Shown in pieces: positions 33,901 through 42,395 of a stretch of DNA of 50,234 nucleotides. The notes beneath the pieces are model-generated. The model ran no database searches. It had not been told where the DNA came from and worked only from the letters and a program-made list of their open reading frames with translations. Source of the DNA: a virus; IMG/VR virus record IMGVR_UViG_3300044733_003641, positions 1-50,234 of that record; one strand, 5' to 3'. Both the position numbers and the translations under genes were made by a program. Within the stretch, counting starts at the first letter, position 1. Each line of letters opens with the position of its first letter.

Positions 33901-36900
33901 TACAGAGAAAATTAATTCATCTAAATTTGCAATCACGGAAGGTCCTTTAAGTTATAGTGGAAATACAGGTAATCTTCAACCGAATCAAACGGTATCAATG
34001 TTGAATACCCCGTATTTTACAAACGCATTTATCGAAGGTGTACAAAACGATAGAAATGACATTCAGTATCCATATCTAAAAGCCGCATATCTATTCTTGA
34101 ATAGTTTACCATTATCCACTTTGAGGGAACCTCTCAAAGACATCGTAGACGTAACATCTAATGTTAACAATGTTTCTAAGGATTATTTATTTGCAACACT
34201 GACAAAGTTTGGTGCTATACATAGATTACCTTATGCATGGGTCTTAAAATATGGTTCCATATGGCACCGATATAAAAAGTATGTTGAGTCTGGGATCGAC
34301 ATTTTAGATTCTGTGTGGAAAAATGTGGATGTGGGGCAAATATATTATCCAACAACAAACAGTTTACAACATCAATATGTTACAAAAAATTTGTATGGTA
34401 GTGGAATTACAATATACGCTCAAACAGAAATTTTGAATCCATTTTCAATTGAATCAATTCAGAAAAAGTATGTTGGATTTTATCCGTCACTTGTAAATGA
34501 TGTTTTATTCTTTTATACTGGGTTAGACTTTTTGACTGGTTATACAAATAATGATTTAGATAACTTTGTTGATGAAGGTTTAAACATTGGAGCTACAGAC
34601 GCAACAATGAGAGAGGGAATTGGGTTCGATCCTAATTTCACAAATCGTAACGCTTCTTTGGATTTTCAGGGTTGGTTTATGACCTTCAATACTAAAACAT
34701 CCGCAAAATTCAATACCACTGCTCGAAACAAAACTATAGTTTTACCTAGTTTTGGTACTAATTACAATCAAGTAAAGTACGAGTGTTTCAAGAATAACGG
34801 AACAAGGTTGATTATGTCACAACCAATTTTAAACAACACGGCAGTTAACGATGGGTCAATTAGATTTTTCTGGGGAGCCCCCAATTTTGGGTACTTCGAC
34901 AATAGCAGTATCACAAAACCAGCATACAATGAATATGTCAATTTAATACAACCATCCAAAGATAATAGTAATGCGTTTGAAATGTCAAATAAGTATTCAA
35001 ATATTGAAGAAATTTTTGGTGTTTTTAAGACAGAAATATTGGATGAATTTGAAACAGAATTTTTAAATTTTTCTAGATCTAGTCGACAATTTAATAGTCA
35101 AGAACTTTTGTCTGATGATTTTGTGAACAGATCATTCCAACAAGTTTTTGCAAATTGTTTAGTTGTTGATGAAGTTTCTAAAGAACTGACACAAACAAAT
35201 TATGTGAATACTTGTGTAGCAAAACAAGGTAGAGTATTGACAGAGGCCATACAAAAATTTTTAAATTATAATATCGCTTTCAAATTTGGTAACCCTGGAA
35301 ATTTTGATAGAAAGTTATTTGGAAGTTTTACTACAGACGATAGGTATAGAGTTTTTGGTGGATATGAATTTTCACCATATGTACTTGGATCTTTACCAGG
35401 CGATTCATTACAAACAAGTTTGCTCGACTCACAATTTAGATATCCTGAGGCTTGGAAAACTTTAAGAACCTACGTTGGGTTTGCAAGTGTAGATGGTATG
35501 AAGTATAGTGATAGTGGAAGTTGTATTACAGATTTTTTCATTACTATGAATGTTGGGTTTACACCAGAAAACATCCAAATAGTTGCTCCACTCGTAAAAA
35601 TATTCGCCACCCAAAAACTAGTAGCACCGTTTAACAATAGAAAGTCAGGGGTGAATAGTGATTATACAATAAGTGACTTCACTTCAGAAATAAATGATTT
35701 TTATACCACAAAAAATAATTTTCTGAATTTAGTTTTAAATTCACTTTTCAATCTATTACAAAAACAATTACCTCAATTAGAGGAATCCACAGATAAACCT
35801 TTATTGTCAGCGATCAATGGAGTTCAACCCAAAATTGAATTATATCAAGCATTCAAATCTTTCAATGATAAATGGATTGCTGGTGCTAACTTTGAAGAAA
35901 AAACGATATTCGAGGAAGTTTTATTTTTAGACAGAGCAAACAGAGATGTTGGAGACGTTCTTGTTGATCCATTTAAATTACTAGAATTCTTTAATTCTTA
36001 TGCAAGTTTAGACGCACGCGTTATTGATTTTGTCAGTAAAATTTTAGTTGACAATAAATTTTTTATGATGCCAATGCCAGCCTACATTAATTGGTGGGGT
36101 CAAGGTGAAGTCCGAAATGGTATTGAACCAAAATCTCAAACTGTTGAAGACATTGCAAATAATTTATTTGGAATTTACAATAATGTAGATACACGAGATT
36201 CCAAGCCAGCGTTTTTGTGTTATTATGTTGGAAATCCAAGTGAACATTTGGATTTGAATCAGAACTCAAATTATGGATGGAGATCGGATGGTTTTGATTT
36301 TGCAAACCAATCTCAAAATAGTTCGGCAACCACAAACACTAAACAAAATTGGGCAAACACAAATAGGGTGGTTGGTTTTAATGTGGATTTTGGAACTCGT
36401 AATCAAAGTATATTTAGTTCCATTAATATGGATCAAATTCTTGGAGCATCTACCACTGAAGCAAATAAGGTAATTACAGAAATGGCAGCACAAGCAGGTG
36501 GATTAAGAACAAGTTTAGGTAGTGTAAGTCTATACAATCTTTATAAGACAAGGAGTTATAATGTACGAGTTGAAGCTTTGGGATGTGCACTTATCCAACC
36601 TACCATGTATTTTAATTTACGATATGTACCCATGTTTAATGGTGCATACCAAATACAATCAGTAGAACATAGAATAGAAGCGGGTTCGTTTAAAACATAT
36701 TTCGAGGGAATAAGAATGCCTTTTTATTCATTAGCTAAAATTGACACACAACTTTTATCAATCAATAACAACTTATTAAGCGAATTAGTTCAACAAGTTA
36801 GAAGACTGAAACAATCGAGTGCACCAACAAGTGGAACTACAAACAACATAAGTATAGTAAACTCAATTCAAACAAACCTTCGTTATACTACCGTTCAACC

Positions 36901-37519
36901 CATATTTTGTGACGCAAGTATACGAAGTTCAGAGTTACCATATAAAAATTGGGAAGGTACCGAAGGGTTTGTGTCTGGAATCACCTATGCTAATTTTAGT
37001 AACATTTTGAAACAAAAAACTACAGACCCAAGAGTAAGAGCAATGGTATTCTATACCGCATATAATAATGGACATGACGACAACCAATTTATTACGTTTA
37101 ACTACGACCTAGGAGGAACTCCGTTAGGTGGATACCCAATACCAAACATAAATTATGGTGGATTGAATAGTTACATGTCAGATGTTTATGCTTGTAAACA
37201 ATTTCCAAATGGTGGTAGAATTCCATATGCCACCTTTGCAAGTTTCGAAAAATCAATTGAGTTTATTAAAAACTTGTATTTTACAACAAATAGTAACAAT
37301 CTTTTAATACCTGATGCTAAAATTGGTTATAATAATAAGTGGGTAACTCAAGCAGATTATCGTACAAATATGTTTATCCTTTGGACTTACTATTGGCCAA
37401 GGAAAAGATTTCAAACACCAGAAGACTTCGAAAAATGGAAAACGACTAGTCAGGCAGAGATATTTATAAAAGCAGGAGACGAAGTTTATCAAAAACTTAA
37501 ACAGTTTAAGTTGATTTAA
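30926..37519 (+). CDS. Giant baseplate hub-like protein (2197 residues)
   Basis: The N-terminal region (up to about 280) has a beta-rich domain (PTVDMVLIDTHGRALFE and YPTFYLTIKGYYGKAIKYQL) like baseplate hub components. The middle (280-1800) has no recognised family. Near residues 1870-1930 a segment (NVRVEALGCALIQPTMYF then YQIQSVEHRIEAGSF) resembles the hub barrel of gp27/late-control D proteins. The last 200 residues (1991-2197) form a separate domain (ITYANFSNIL, MVFYTAYNNG, IPYATFASFEKSIEFI) with some likeness to glucosaminidase-type domains, but no clear catalytic acid is present. T4 gp27 and gp5 are 391 and 575 residues, so this protein is unusually large. The hub identity is moderate, the enzymatic idea weak. 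Confidence 0.55.
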   Translation: MADNLSRVNEDVFVVQSYDNILLVDPNKVINQDGQVRERGIKQEDFVMYANLEAQMLPRTKLIEGQAQDDGIQTQVLASINFLRPGGKTFLDNTYTDQFTGLNSLIGEGINQPSIQQISKPNKSSEFYYAQNTINKQDTGLLGIESIAIKNTRSFTPTVDMVLIDTHGRALFEKGENSEYAFFFNLPYPTFYLTIKGYYGKAIKYQLILTKFSAAFESATGNYRITLQFYSYKYTVLAETQIGALFATPFMYASDFKITTEQSPSVSAAQVSVGDDKKTAINVRTTRGRQFISNVYKKYKALGLLDPDFPEVTFPEFRAQLQSLQKNLETTFGQSDFTPLTNADDYFEILQTFRNAVTDPTSEFSWFRKYIDPDKIFILKQKENNTGSQDDNQPTTQITEKPKTQVWILNQQTRSNSQFVENALTELQQIVTKYKTALLKNPTFGVGGTFTVDKVVRTSQIKTIEQIDASKSKDRALVEENSFVKKITENDIDWVETFKARNKRAPLDVEVITLQNQEGQFFRTIVDQLAQGVTFPSYTFVFSNGVGQFEEIINKTFGELETQRKAVIEYLSIFLNKKIEGPNGLGFKPTMRNVMGIIFASVEAFYRLLDLVHKNAWSERNNPIKKFACYESSDGVSPDIKNNNKDVNQNSLINQEVYPWPLYLSKQIEKDGKQNYVVMYPGEQSEIQKTRASNYQIWPEVQFVEEYIRGITKSYQSESQQSGNLSENDIGRIINRITVNAVEFPTSNAILSDLQDVKFLYEIYERVLLQTFWDRLSRPNAEKVGIIDSLSEMELINIRNALNSFSNPFITKLLKNTAFSSANYLQVLRNISNEGVGISWQQFIRGVFTSDYLRAKTQKDFSILPAATISSGANNSSKDTSILKNVQEFVKSSSSNATDLLDLYPFVDNSWVQQNLSNVNNNSSYNSTTRSLFLNDTLNYITNFQTIANANNNINRPFVNNSYLSFTEPNIVISNFPQQIGSNNFVDFNTYYTEKINSSKFAITEGPLSYSGNTGNLQPNQTVSMLNTPYFTNAFIEGVQNDRNDIQYPYLKAAYLFLNSLPLSTLREPLKDIVDVTSNVNNVSKDYLFATLTKFGAIHRLPYAWVLKYGSIWHRYKKYVESGIDILDSVWKNVDVGQIYYPTTNSLQHQYVTKNLYGSGITIYAQTEILNPFSIESIQKKYVGFYPSLVNDVLFFYTGLDFLTGYTNNDLDNFVDEGLNIGATDATMREGIGFDPNFTNRNASLDFQGWFMTFNTKTSAKFNTTARNKTIVLPSFGTNYNQVKYECFKNNGTRLIMSQPILNNTAVNDGSIRFFWGAPNFGYFDNSSITKPAYNEYVNLIQPSKDNSNAFEMSNKYSNIEEIFGVFKTEILDEFETEFLNFSRSSRQFNSQELLSDDFVNRSFQQVFANCLVVDEVSKELTQTNYVNTCVAKQGRVLTEAIQKFLNYNIAFKFGNPGNFDRKLFGSFTTDDRYRVFGGYEFSPYVLGSLPGDSLQTSLLDSQFRYPEAWKTLRTYVGFASVDGMKYSDSGSCITDFFITMNVGFTPENIQIVAPLVKIFATQKLVAPFNNRKSGVNSDYTISDFTSEINDFYTTKNNFLNLVLNSLFNLLQKQLPQLEESTDKPLLSAINGVQPKIELYQAFKSFNDKWIAGANFEEKTIFEEVLFLDRANRDVGDVLVDPFKLLEFFNSYASLDARVIDFVSKILVDNKFFMMPMPAYINWWGQGEVRNGIEPKSQTVEDIANNLFGIYNNVDTRDSKPAFLCYYVGNPSEHLDLNQNSNYGWRSDGFDFANQSQNSSATTNTKQNWANTNRVVGFNVDFGTRNQSIFSSINMDQILGASTTEANKVITEMAAQAGGLRTSLGSVSLYNLYKTRSYNVRVEALGCALIQPTMYFNLRYVPMFNGAYQIQSVEHRIEAGSFKTYFEGIRMPFYSLAKIDTQLLSINNNLLSELVQQVRRLKQSSAPTSGTTNNISIVNSIQTNLRYTTVQPIFCDASIRSSELPYKNWEGTEGFVSGITYANFSNILKQKTTDPRVRAMVFYTAYNNGHDDNQFITFNYDLGGTPLGGYPIPNINYGGLNSYMSDVYACKQFPNGGRIPYATFASFEKSIEFIKNLYFTTNSNNLLIPDAKIGYNNKWVTQADYRTNMFILWTYYWPRKRFQTPEDFEKWKTTSQAEIFIKAGDEVYQKLKQFKLI

Positions 37520-37532
37520 TTCAATATCAATA

Positions 37533-37540
37533 TATTTATT
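37533..37540 (+). promoter_or_regulatory. TATTTATT box upstream of 74-residue gene
   Basis: TATTTATT lies 11 bases before the ATG at 37552, in the 32-base gap after the hub-like gene. Confidence 0.45.
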
Positions 37541-37551
37541 AAAAAAAGATT

Positions 37552-37776
37552 ATGGAACTACAAAATATTTTAGACAATTATTTGGGTAAAAGAACACGTT
37601 ATACCCAAAAACAAGTTGCAAATGGCTTTAGTGAGGTTTGTGATTTGGATACAGGCGACTGTTATACTGTTAGAGAAAGAGATGGATTAATTGAGAGAGT
37701 TGACAATACAATGAGAACAAATAAAAAAATCCAAGTAGAAACATCTCACGGAATTAAACAATTATTAAATGGATAA
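37552..37776 (+). CDS. Small unidentified protein (74 residues)
   Basis: I do not recognise this protein. It is basic and hydrophilic with a CDLDTGDC segment near residues 38-45 containing two Cys spaced by six residues, and no membrane segment. It is preceded by a TATTTATT box and A-rich leader and followed by the next gene after three bases, so the two are likely co-transcribed. No function is claimed. Confidence 0.6.
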   Translation: MELQNILDNYLGKRTRYTQKQVANGFSEVCDLDTGDCYTVRERDGLIERVDNTMRTNKKIQVETSHGIKQLLNG

Positions 37777-37779
37777 CAT

Positions 37780-38466
37780 ATGTCTATAGAAAAAAAAATT
37801 CTTCAAGAAATCAGACGCCATCACCAAATTAACAAATATGTGACGGAACAAGAAGTTGCACCTGATGCCGCACCACCAATTCTAGACCCCAATGCTCCAC
37901 CACCAGCAGACCCAACGGCGGGTGGTCAAACTCCACCACTCGGTGCTACAGACCCTATGCTTCCACAAGAGGCACCAACACCTGAAGTTATTGATGTATC
38001 TCAAGATGACGAAGTTGAAAAAATCGGTTCTGAAGGTCAGACTGACGAAACTGAATCAGGAACCGAGGAACTTGAGATTACGGATCTAGTAAATGCTCAA
38101 AAGGATATACAAAGTAAACAAGAAGAATACTTTGATAGGATGTTTAAACAATTAGAAACACTTCAATCGAAAGTAGGTGAGATGGATCAATTAATTGATA
38201 AAATCAATTCCTTGGAAACAAAAGTTGAAAAATACAGACCCAAAACCGCTCAAGAAAAATTAGAATTGAGAAGTTTGGATTCAGGCCCATTCAACCAAAA
38301 GTTGACAGATTTTTTTGATGAAAAAGAGGAAGACCTTGAAAAGTCAGGAAAAAATGAGTATATTCTGACATCAGACGAAGTAGAAAACATTGTACCATCA
38401 GAAGTTAAAAAAAGTTTTGATATTACTCTACCTACACCTGATACAAATTTCAGATCCTATTATTGA
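37780..38466 (+). CDS. Acidic Pro-rich protein with coiled coil
   Basis: The 228-residue protein has three parts: a basic N-terminus (about 1-24), a Pro/Ala/Thr-rich acidic stretch (26-98) of low complexity, then a predicted coiled coil (about 100-155, QKDIQSKQEEYFDRMFKQLETLQ-like heptads) and a C-terminal domain ending YY. It is likely a scaffold- or assembly-type protein, but I do not identify it. It follows a small gene by three bases and is closed by a strong terminator at 38491, so it ends a late-type unit that began with the baseplate genes. Confidence 0.6.
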   Translation: MSIEKKILQEIRRHHQINKYVTEQEVAPDAAPPILDPNAPPPADPTAGGQTPPLGATDPMLPQEAPTPEVIDVSQDDEVEKIGSEGQTDETESGTEELEITDLVNAQKDIQSKQEEYFDRMFKQLETLQSKVGEMDQLIDKINSLETKVEKYRPKTAQEKLELRSLDSGPFNQKLTDFFDEKEEDLEKSGKNEYILTSDEVENIVPSEVKKSFDITLPTPDTNFRSYY

Positions 38467-38490
38467 TTTTTTCACATTTTATCGTATATT

Positions 38491-38518
38491 AAAAGGGTTA
38501 TTAAACCCTTTTTTTTTT
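38491..38518 (+). terminator. Rho-independent terminator
   Basis: A nine-base stem (AAAAGGGTT / AACCCTTTT, 38491-38499 and 38504-38512) with a four-base loop runs into a T tract. It separates the structural unit from the replication unit that starts with SSB. Confidence 0.9.
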
Positions 38519-38547
38519 ATTCACTATTTTAAATTTCTAAAAACAAC

Positions 38548-39378
38548 ATGATGAGTTCATTAGACGCCGTTTTGGCACAGTACGAGAAAAACCACTCAGG
38601 TGATGGTTTATCTCAAGAGGAAAAAATGAAGAAATACTTCGCTTGTATCCTCCCACAAAATTCCTCAACAGGACAAAAAAGAGTACGAATTCTCCCTACC
38701 AAAGATGGTTCGTCCCCATTCAAAGAAGTTTACTACCATGAACTTCAAGTCGGTGGAAAATGGGTAAAACTGTATGACCCAGGTAAAAATGATAATGAGA
38801 GGTCTCCTTTGAACGAGCTCTACGAAGAGTTGAGGTCTACAGGAAAAGAGTCAGACAAAGAGTTGGCGAAACAATATAATTCAAGAAAGTTTTATATTGT
38901 AAAAGTCATTGATCGTGATGCTGAAGAAGAGGGTGTAAAGTTTTGGAGGTTCAAACACAACTACAAAAATGATGGGATTCTTGATAAGATCATTCCTATT
39001 TGGAGACAAAAGGGTGATATCACAGACTCCGAAAAAGGTCGAGATTTAATTATTGAGATGGCAAAACAAAAAACACCCAAAGGTGCGGAGTATACCGCAA
39101 TCCAAACCATCATGCATGATGACCCTAGCCCACTACACACTGATCCAAAAATCAAAGAAGAGTGGATTAAGGATGAACTAACGTGGAATGATGTATACTC
39201 TAAAAAACCAGTCGAGTATCTTGAAGCAATTTCAAGAGGAGAAACACCACGTTGGGACTCTAATGCTAATAAGTACGTTTACGGAGATTCAACTGAATCA
39301 CAAACAAGTATGGGTGGTGCGTCATCCTATGAAGATCCACAAATGAACGCTGATCCAGACGAAGATCTTCCTTTCTAA
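38548..39378 (+). CDS. Single-stranded DNA-binding protein (gp32-like)
   Basis: The 276-residue protein coats single-stranded DNA during replication and recombination. The core shows VRILPTKDGSSPFKEVYYHEL, GKWVKLYDPG, a YNSRKFYIVKVIDRDAEE segment and VKFWRFKH, the same order as in T4 gp32. The C-terminus is acidic and ends DPDEDLPF, the partner-binding tail typical of SSBs. The zinc-binding Cys residues of T4 gp32 are absent; the corresponding loop has no Cys. There are two adjacent ATG codons (38548 and 38551); either could be used. It follows a terminator, so it starts a replication unit with RpiB, UvsX and RNase H. Confidence 0.85.
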   Translation: MMSSLDAVLAQYEKNHSGDGLSQEEKMKKYFACILPQNSSTGQKRVRILPTKDGSSPFKEVYYHELQVGGKWVKLYDPGKNDNERSPLNELYEELRSTGKESDKELAKQYNSRKFYIVKVIDRDAEEEGVKFWRFKHNYKNDGILDKIIPIWRQKGDITDSEKGRDLIIEMAKQKTPKGAEYTAIQTIMHDDPSPLHTDPKIKEEWIKDELTWNDVYSKKPVEYLEAISRGETPRWDSNANKYVYGDSTESQTSMGGASSYEDPQMNADPDEDLPF

Positions 39379-39390
39379 GATTAGAAAAAA

Positions 39391-39837
39391 ATGAAAAAAG
39401 TATACATTGCTTCAGACCACGCAGGGGTAGATTTGAAAGAACTACTTGTGAAAAGATTACAGTCGGATGGTTTAGATGTTGAGGATCTGGGTCCTAACAC
39501 CTATGATGCGGTCGACTACCCAGACTTCGCTCACAAAGTATCCAAGAAAATCTCAAATGAACCTGAGAATTTTGGAATACTCCTGTGTGGATCTGGTAAT
39601 GGTGTATCAATTACATCCAACAAATGGGCAAATGTTAGAGCGGCAGTTTGTTGGAACTCTGAGACGGCATCTCTAGCAAGGTTACACAACAATGCAAACA
39701 TATTGTGTATACCTGCTAGATTCGTCTCTGTAGAAGATGCTATCGATATTTTGGATTATTTTATGGAAACCAAATTCGAAGGTGGAAGACACGAAAGAAG
39801 AGTCAACAAAATTCACATACCAACACATTTAATTTAA
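39391..39837 (+). CDS. rpiB: Ribose-5-phosphate isomerase B
   Basis: The 148-residue enzyme interconverts ribulose-5-phosphate and ribose-5-phosphate, the precursor of PRPP and nucleotides. Motifs: IASDHAG at 6-12, the catalytic Cys (C66 in GILLCGSGNGVS) and the phosphate loop; H99 in ARLHNNANIL corresponds to the conserved His. The usual Thr after the Cys (CGTG) is Ser, and GIG becomes GNG, which is conservative. The length is that of bacterial RpiB. It lies between SSB and UvsX, and NrdB/NrdA are downstream. It is therefore a phage auxiliary metabolic gene that probably feeds deoxynucleotide synthesis. The start follows an A-rich leader. Confidence 0.92.
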   Translation: MKKVYIASDHAGVDLKELLVKRLQSDGLDVEDLGPNTYDAVDYPDFAHKVSKKISNEPENFGILLCGSGNGVSITSNKWANVRAAVCWNSETASLARLHNNANILCIPARFVSVEDAIDILDYFMETKFEGGRHERRVNKIHIPTHLI

Positions 39838-39840
39838 GTT

Positions 39841-40854
39841 ATGGCAATTAAGAAAAAAGATTTTACAGATATTAAGAAAAAGTTTTCCACATCCGCTAAA
39901 TACAAGCCTCAAGAGTACTTTGATTTAGGCCGTGAATTTTTGGATGCCGTTGGCTTACCAGGCCCAGCGATTGGTCACATCAATATGTTACTCGGTCACT
40001 CTGACACGGGAAAAACCACCGCATTAATCAAAACAGCGATTGATGCTCAAAGGAGAAATATTCTACCCGTATTTATTATAACCGAACAGAAATGGGATTT
40101 TGGTCATGCAAAAATGATGGGTTTCGAATGTGAAGAAATTGTTGATGAGTCGACAGGTGAAATAGATTGGGAGGGGTTCTTTTTATTCAACAATAATTTT
40201 TTGTACATAGAACAAATCACAGATTATATCAATGAAATTTTGGATGCCCAGGAAAAAGGAGAAATTGATTATGATTTAGTTTTCCTTTGGGATAGTGTGG
40301 GATCGGTACCTTGTAAAATGACTTATGACGGTAAAGGTGGTAAACAACACAATGCATCTGTTCTATCTGATAAAATTGGTATGGGCATCAATCAAAGAAT
40401 TTCTGGAACAAGAAAATCTGAATCAAAATTCCAAAACTCACTGGTAATTGTTGCCCAACCTTGGGTTGAGCTTCCTGATAATCCATTTGGACAACCCAAA
40501 ATCAAGAGTAAAGGTGGTGAATCTATTTGGTTAAACTCATCGATCGTATTGTTGTTTGGGAATCAAAAGGGTGCTGGTACAACTAAAATTACGGCAACCA
40601 AGGACAAGAGAACTGTCAAATTTGCATCTCGTACCAAAATTTCAGTATTGAAAAACCACATTAATGGTTTGGGTTATGAAGATGGTAAAATCATTGTAAC
40701 ACCTCATGGGTTTATTTCGGGTAAAGATAGTACCGAAGAAAAAACTTCTGTTGAAAAATACAAAAAAGAATACGCCGATTATTGGAAAGAAATTCTCGGA
40801 TTGGAAGGTGATTTTACATTGAAGGAAGAAACTGAGATAGATAATGAACAATAG
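39841..40854 (+). CDS. uvsX: UvsX-like recombinase (RecA family)
   Basis: This 337-residue protein drives strand exchange and recombination-dependent replication. Walker A is GHSDTGKTT (52-60); Walker B is LVFLWDSVGS; a PVFIITEQKWDF segment follows the first strand. The DNA-binding loop region is around the segment GGKQHNASVLSDKIGMGINQ, and the GGESIWLNSSIVLLF and NHINGLGYEDG segments are as in UvsX. Compared with T4 UvsX (391 residues) it is shorter. Its TAG stop shares one base with the GTG start of RNase H (TAGTG), so the two are coupled. It sits between RpiB and RNase H. Confidence 0.9.
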   Translation: MAIKKKDFTDIKKKFSTSAKYKPQEYFDLGREFLDAVGLPGPAIGHINMLLGHSDTGKTTALIKTAIDAQRRNILPVFIITEQKWDFGHAKMMGFECEEIVDESTGEIDWEGFFLFNNNFLYIEQITDYINEILDAQEKGEIDYDLVFLWDSVGSVPCKMTYDGKGGKQHNASVLSDKIGMGINQRISGTRKSESKFQNSLVIVAQPWVELPDNPFGQPKIKSKGGESIWLNSSIVLLFGNQKGAGTTKITATKDKRTVKFASRTKISVLKNHINGLGYEDGKIIVTPHGFISGKDSTEEKTSVEKYKKEYADYWKEILGLEGDFTLKEETEIDNEQ

Positions 40855-41861
40855 TGAAAACATTATTAATTGATGGAGATAATTTATTCAATCTCGGATT
40901 CTTTGGTGTCAGAGACTTCTTTGTTGACGGAACACACATCGGTGGATTATACCATTTCATCGACGCCATTCGTAAACAATTGGACGAACACGATTACGAC
41001 AAGGTATTTGTGGTTTGGGATGACGAACATAACTCAAGTAGGCGACGAGAAATATACCCTTACTATAAGTTAAATCGTAGAGAAAGACTGAATGAGTTCC
41101 AAAGAGAATCATTCAATATTCAAAAAAACAAAGTCCAAAATTATCTAGAGGAGTTTTTTATAAGACAACTTAAAGTTCCTTACAATGAGGGTGATGATTT
41201 AATTTCCTACTATTGTCTACACGCAGAAAAAGAAACAATTACCATTTTTTCTTCAGATAAAGATTTACTTCAACTTTTAAATTCACGAATTAGTGTTTAT
41301 TCTCCACTTCACAAAAAATATTTTTACGAAGGTGATAAAATAAAACTTGATGAAATAGAAGTTCCTCACGTTAACTTACTACTTGCTAAAATTTTATTAG
41401 GTGACAAATCTGATAATGTTTTTGGAATATTAAACTTCGGTGAAAAAACTTTGGTTAAATTTTTTCCAGAGGTATTAGAACATCCAACAACACTTGAACA
41501 TATTCTAAGTAAAACAACAGAAATATATCAAACTAAAAAATTGAAGGGGTTAGAAAATCTGATGAGTGGTAGATGTAAGAATTCGGAAGAGGGACTAGAG
41601 TTTTTCAATAAAAGAAGAATGATTATGGATTTACACAACCCTATGATAACTGAAAACGCAAAAGAGTTGGTTCTAGAAAACATTCGAGATAATATAGACC
41701 CTGAAGGAAGAAGTTACAAAAATGTTATTCGAATGATGACACAAGATGGGTTTTTTAAGTATCTCCCTAAAACAGATGAAGGGTTTGTTGAGTTCCTTCG
41801 TCCGTTTATGAAGTTAACAAGAAAAGAAAAAAGAAAATTCAACAGAGAAGAAAAAAGTTAA
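40854..41861 (+). CDS. rnh: RNase H / 5'-3' exonuclease (T4 rnh-like, FEN family)
   Basis: The 335-residue protein removes RNA primers and flaps from lagging-strand fragments. The start is GTG at 40854, coupled to the UvsX stop. The active-site acids of the FEN family are visible: LIDGDNLF near 5-12, VVWDDEHNSSRRREIYPYYK near 58-77, a YNEGDDLISYY segment near 119-129, SSDKDLLQL near 142-150, and GDKSDNVFGI near 183-192. The size is like T4 RNase H (305 residues). It ends a chain of genes with SSB and UvsX. Confidence 0.9.
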   Translation: MKTLLIDGDNLFNLGFFGVRDFFVDGTHIGGLYHFIDAIRKQLDEHDYDKVFVVWDDEHNSSRRREIYPYYKLNRRERLNEFQRESFNIQKNKVQNYLEEFFIRQLKVPYNEGDDLISYYCLHAEKETITIFSSDKDLLQLLNSRISVYSPLHKKYFYEGDKIKLDEIEVPHVNLLLAKILLGDKSDNVFGILNFGEKTLVKFFPEVLEHPTTLEHILSKTTEIYQTKKLKGLENLMSGRCKNSEEGLEFFNKRRMIMDLHNPMITENAKELVLENIRDNIDPEGRSYKNVIRMMTQDGFFKYLPKTDEGFVEFLRPFMKLTRKEKRKFNREEKS

Positions 41862-41914
41862 AAAAATTTGAAAAACCCAAAAAAACCCTTATATTTTAAT
41901 AAATTCAATAAATT

Positions 41915-42364
41915 ATGAAAGAACAAGATTTAACTAAGTTAGAATTCCTTATCACATTGAATAACAATATTGTTATTCAAAGATATTTCAATGTGAAAAA
42001 TTACAATCCCGTGGCTGAGAGATCACTCGAAGTTTATGATTACATGAGATATTTTGTCGAAGAGTTTCTTACGGAACAGAAAATGAGAACCACAGTTTAT
42101 ATGATGGATCTCGTGGATGAGATTATGGAGGATCCTACAATATTGGAGACCTCTATGACCGATGGACCTGAAATTTTTCACTTCAAAATAATGAAAGAAA
42201 ATATGACAATTTGTCATAGATCACTAGATGCAAAAATTTTTCCACCTAAAATAAGATACACCGTAGACATACGTCAGCAAGTAAAAAGTGTACTTAAGGA
42301 CCTTACTGACATTTTTGCAGCGAAAGATTTTGAGACAAATTACCTTGACTATAGTCTAGTTTGA
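41915..42364 (+). CDS. Conserved-looking protein of unknown function (149 residues)
   Basis: I do not recognise a family. The protein begins KLEFLITLNNNIVIQRYFNV, followed by an alpha-helical acidic middle (about 30-75) and beta strands. It lies between RNase H and the helicase gene, a slot often filled by small replication accessory proteins in T4-like phages, but that is position only. It is preceded by an A-rich leader and a TATTTTAA sequence. Confidence 0.5.
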   Translation: MKEQDLTKLEFLITLNNNIVIQRYFNVKNYNPVAERSLEVYDYMRYFVEEFLTEQKMRTTVYMMDLVDEIMEDPTILETSMTDGPEIFHFKIMKENMTICHRSLDAKIFPPKIRYTVDIRQQVKSVLKDLTDIFAAKDFETNYLDYSLV

Positions 42365-42367
42365 TTG

Positions 42368-42375
42368 TATTTATC
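42368..42375 (+). promoter_or_regulatory. TATTTATC box upstream of helicase
   Basis: TATTTATC lies 20 bases before the ATG at 42396. It falls before a replication gene, so the box is not limited to tail genes. Confidence 0.35.
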
Positions 42376-42395
42376 AATACGCAAAAGAAAAAATT

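Noticed and set aside
37005-37519. Active glucosaminidase at the end of the hub-like protein
   Set aside because: No catalytic Glu could be placed in the expected motif, so only a weak resemblance is reported.
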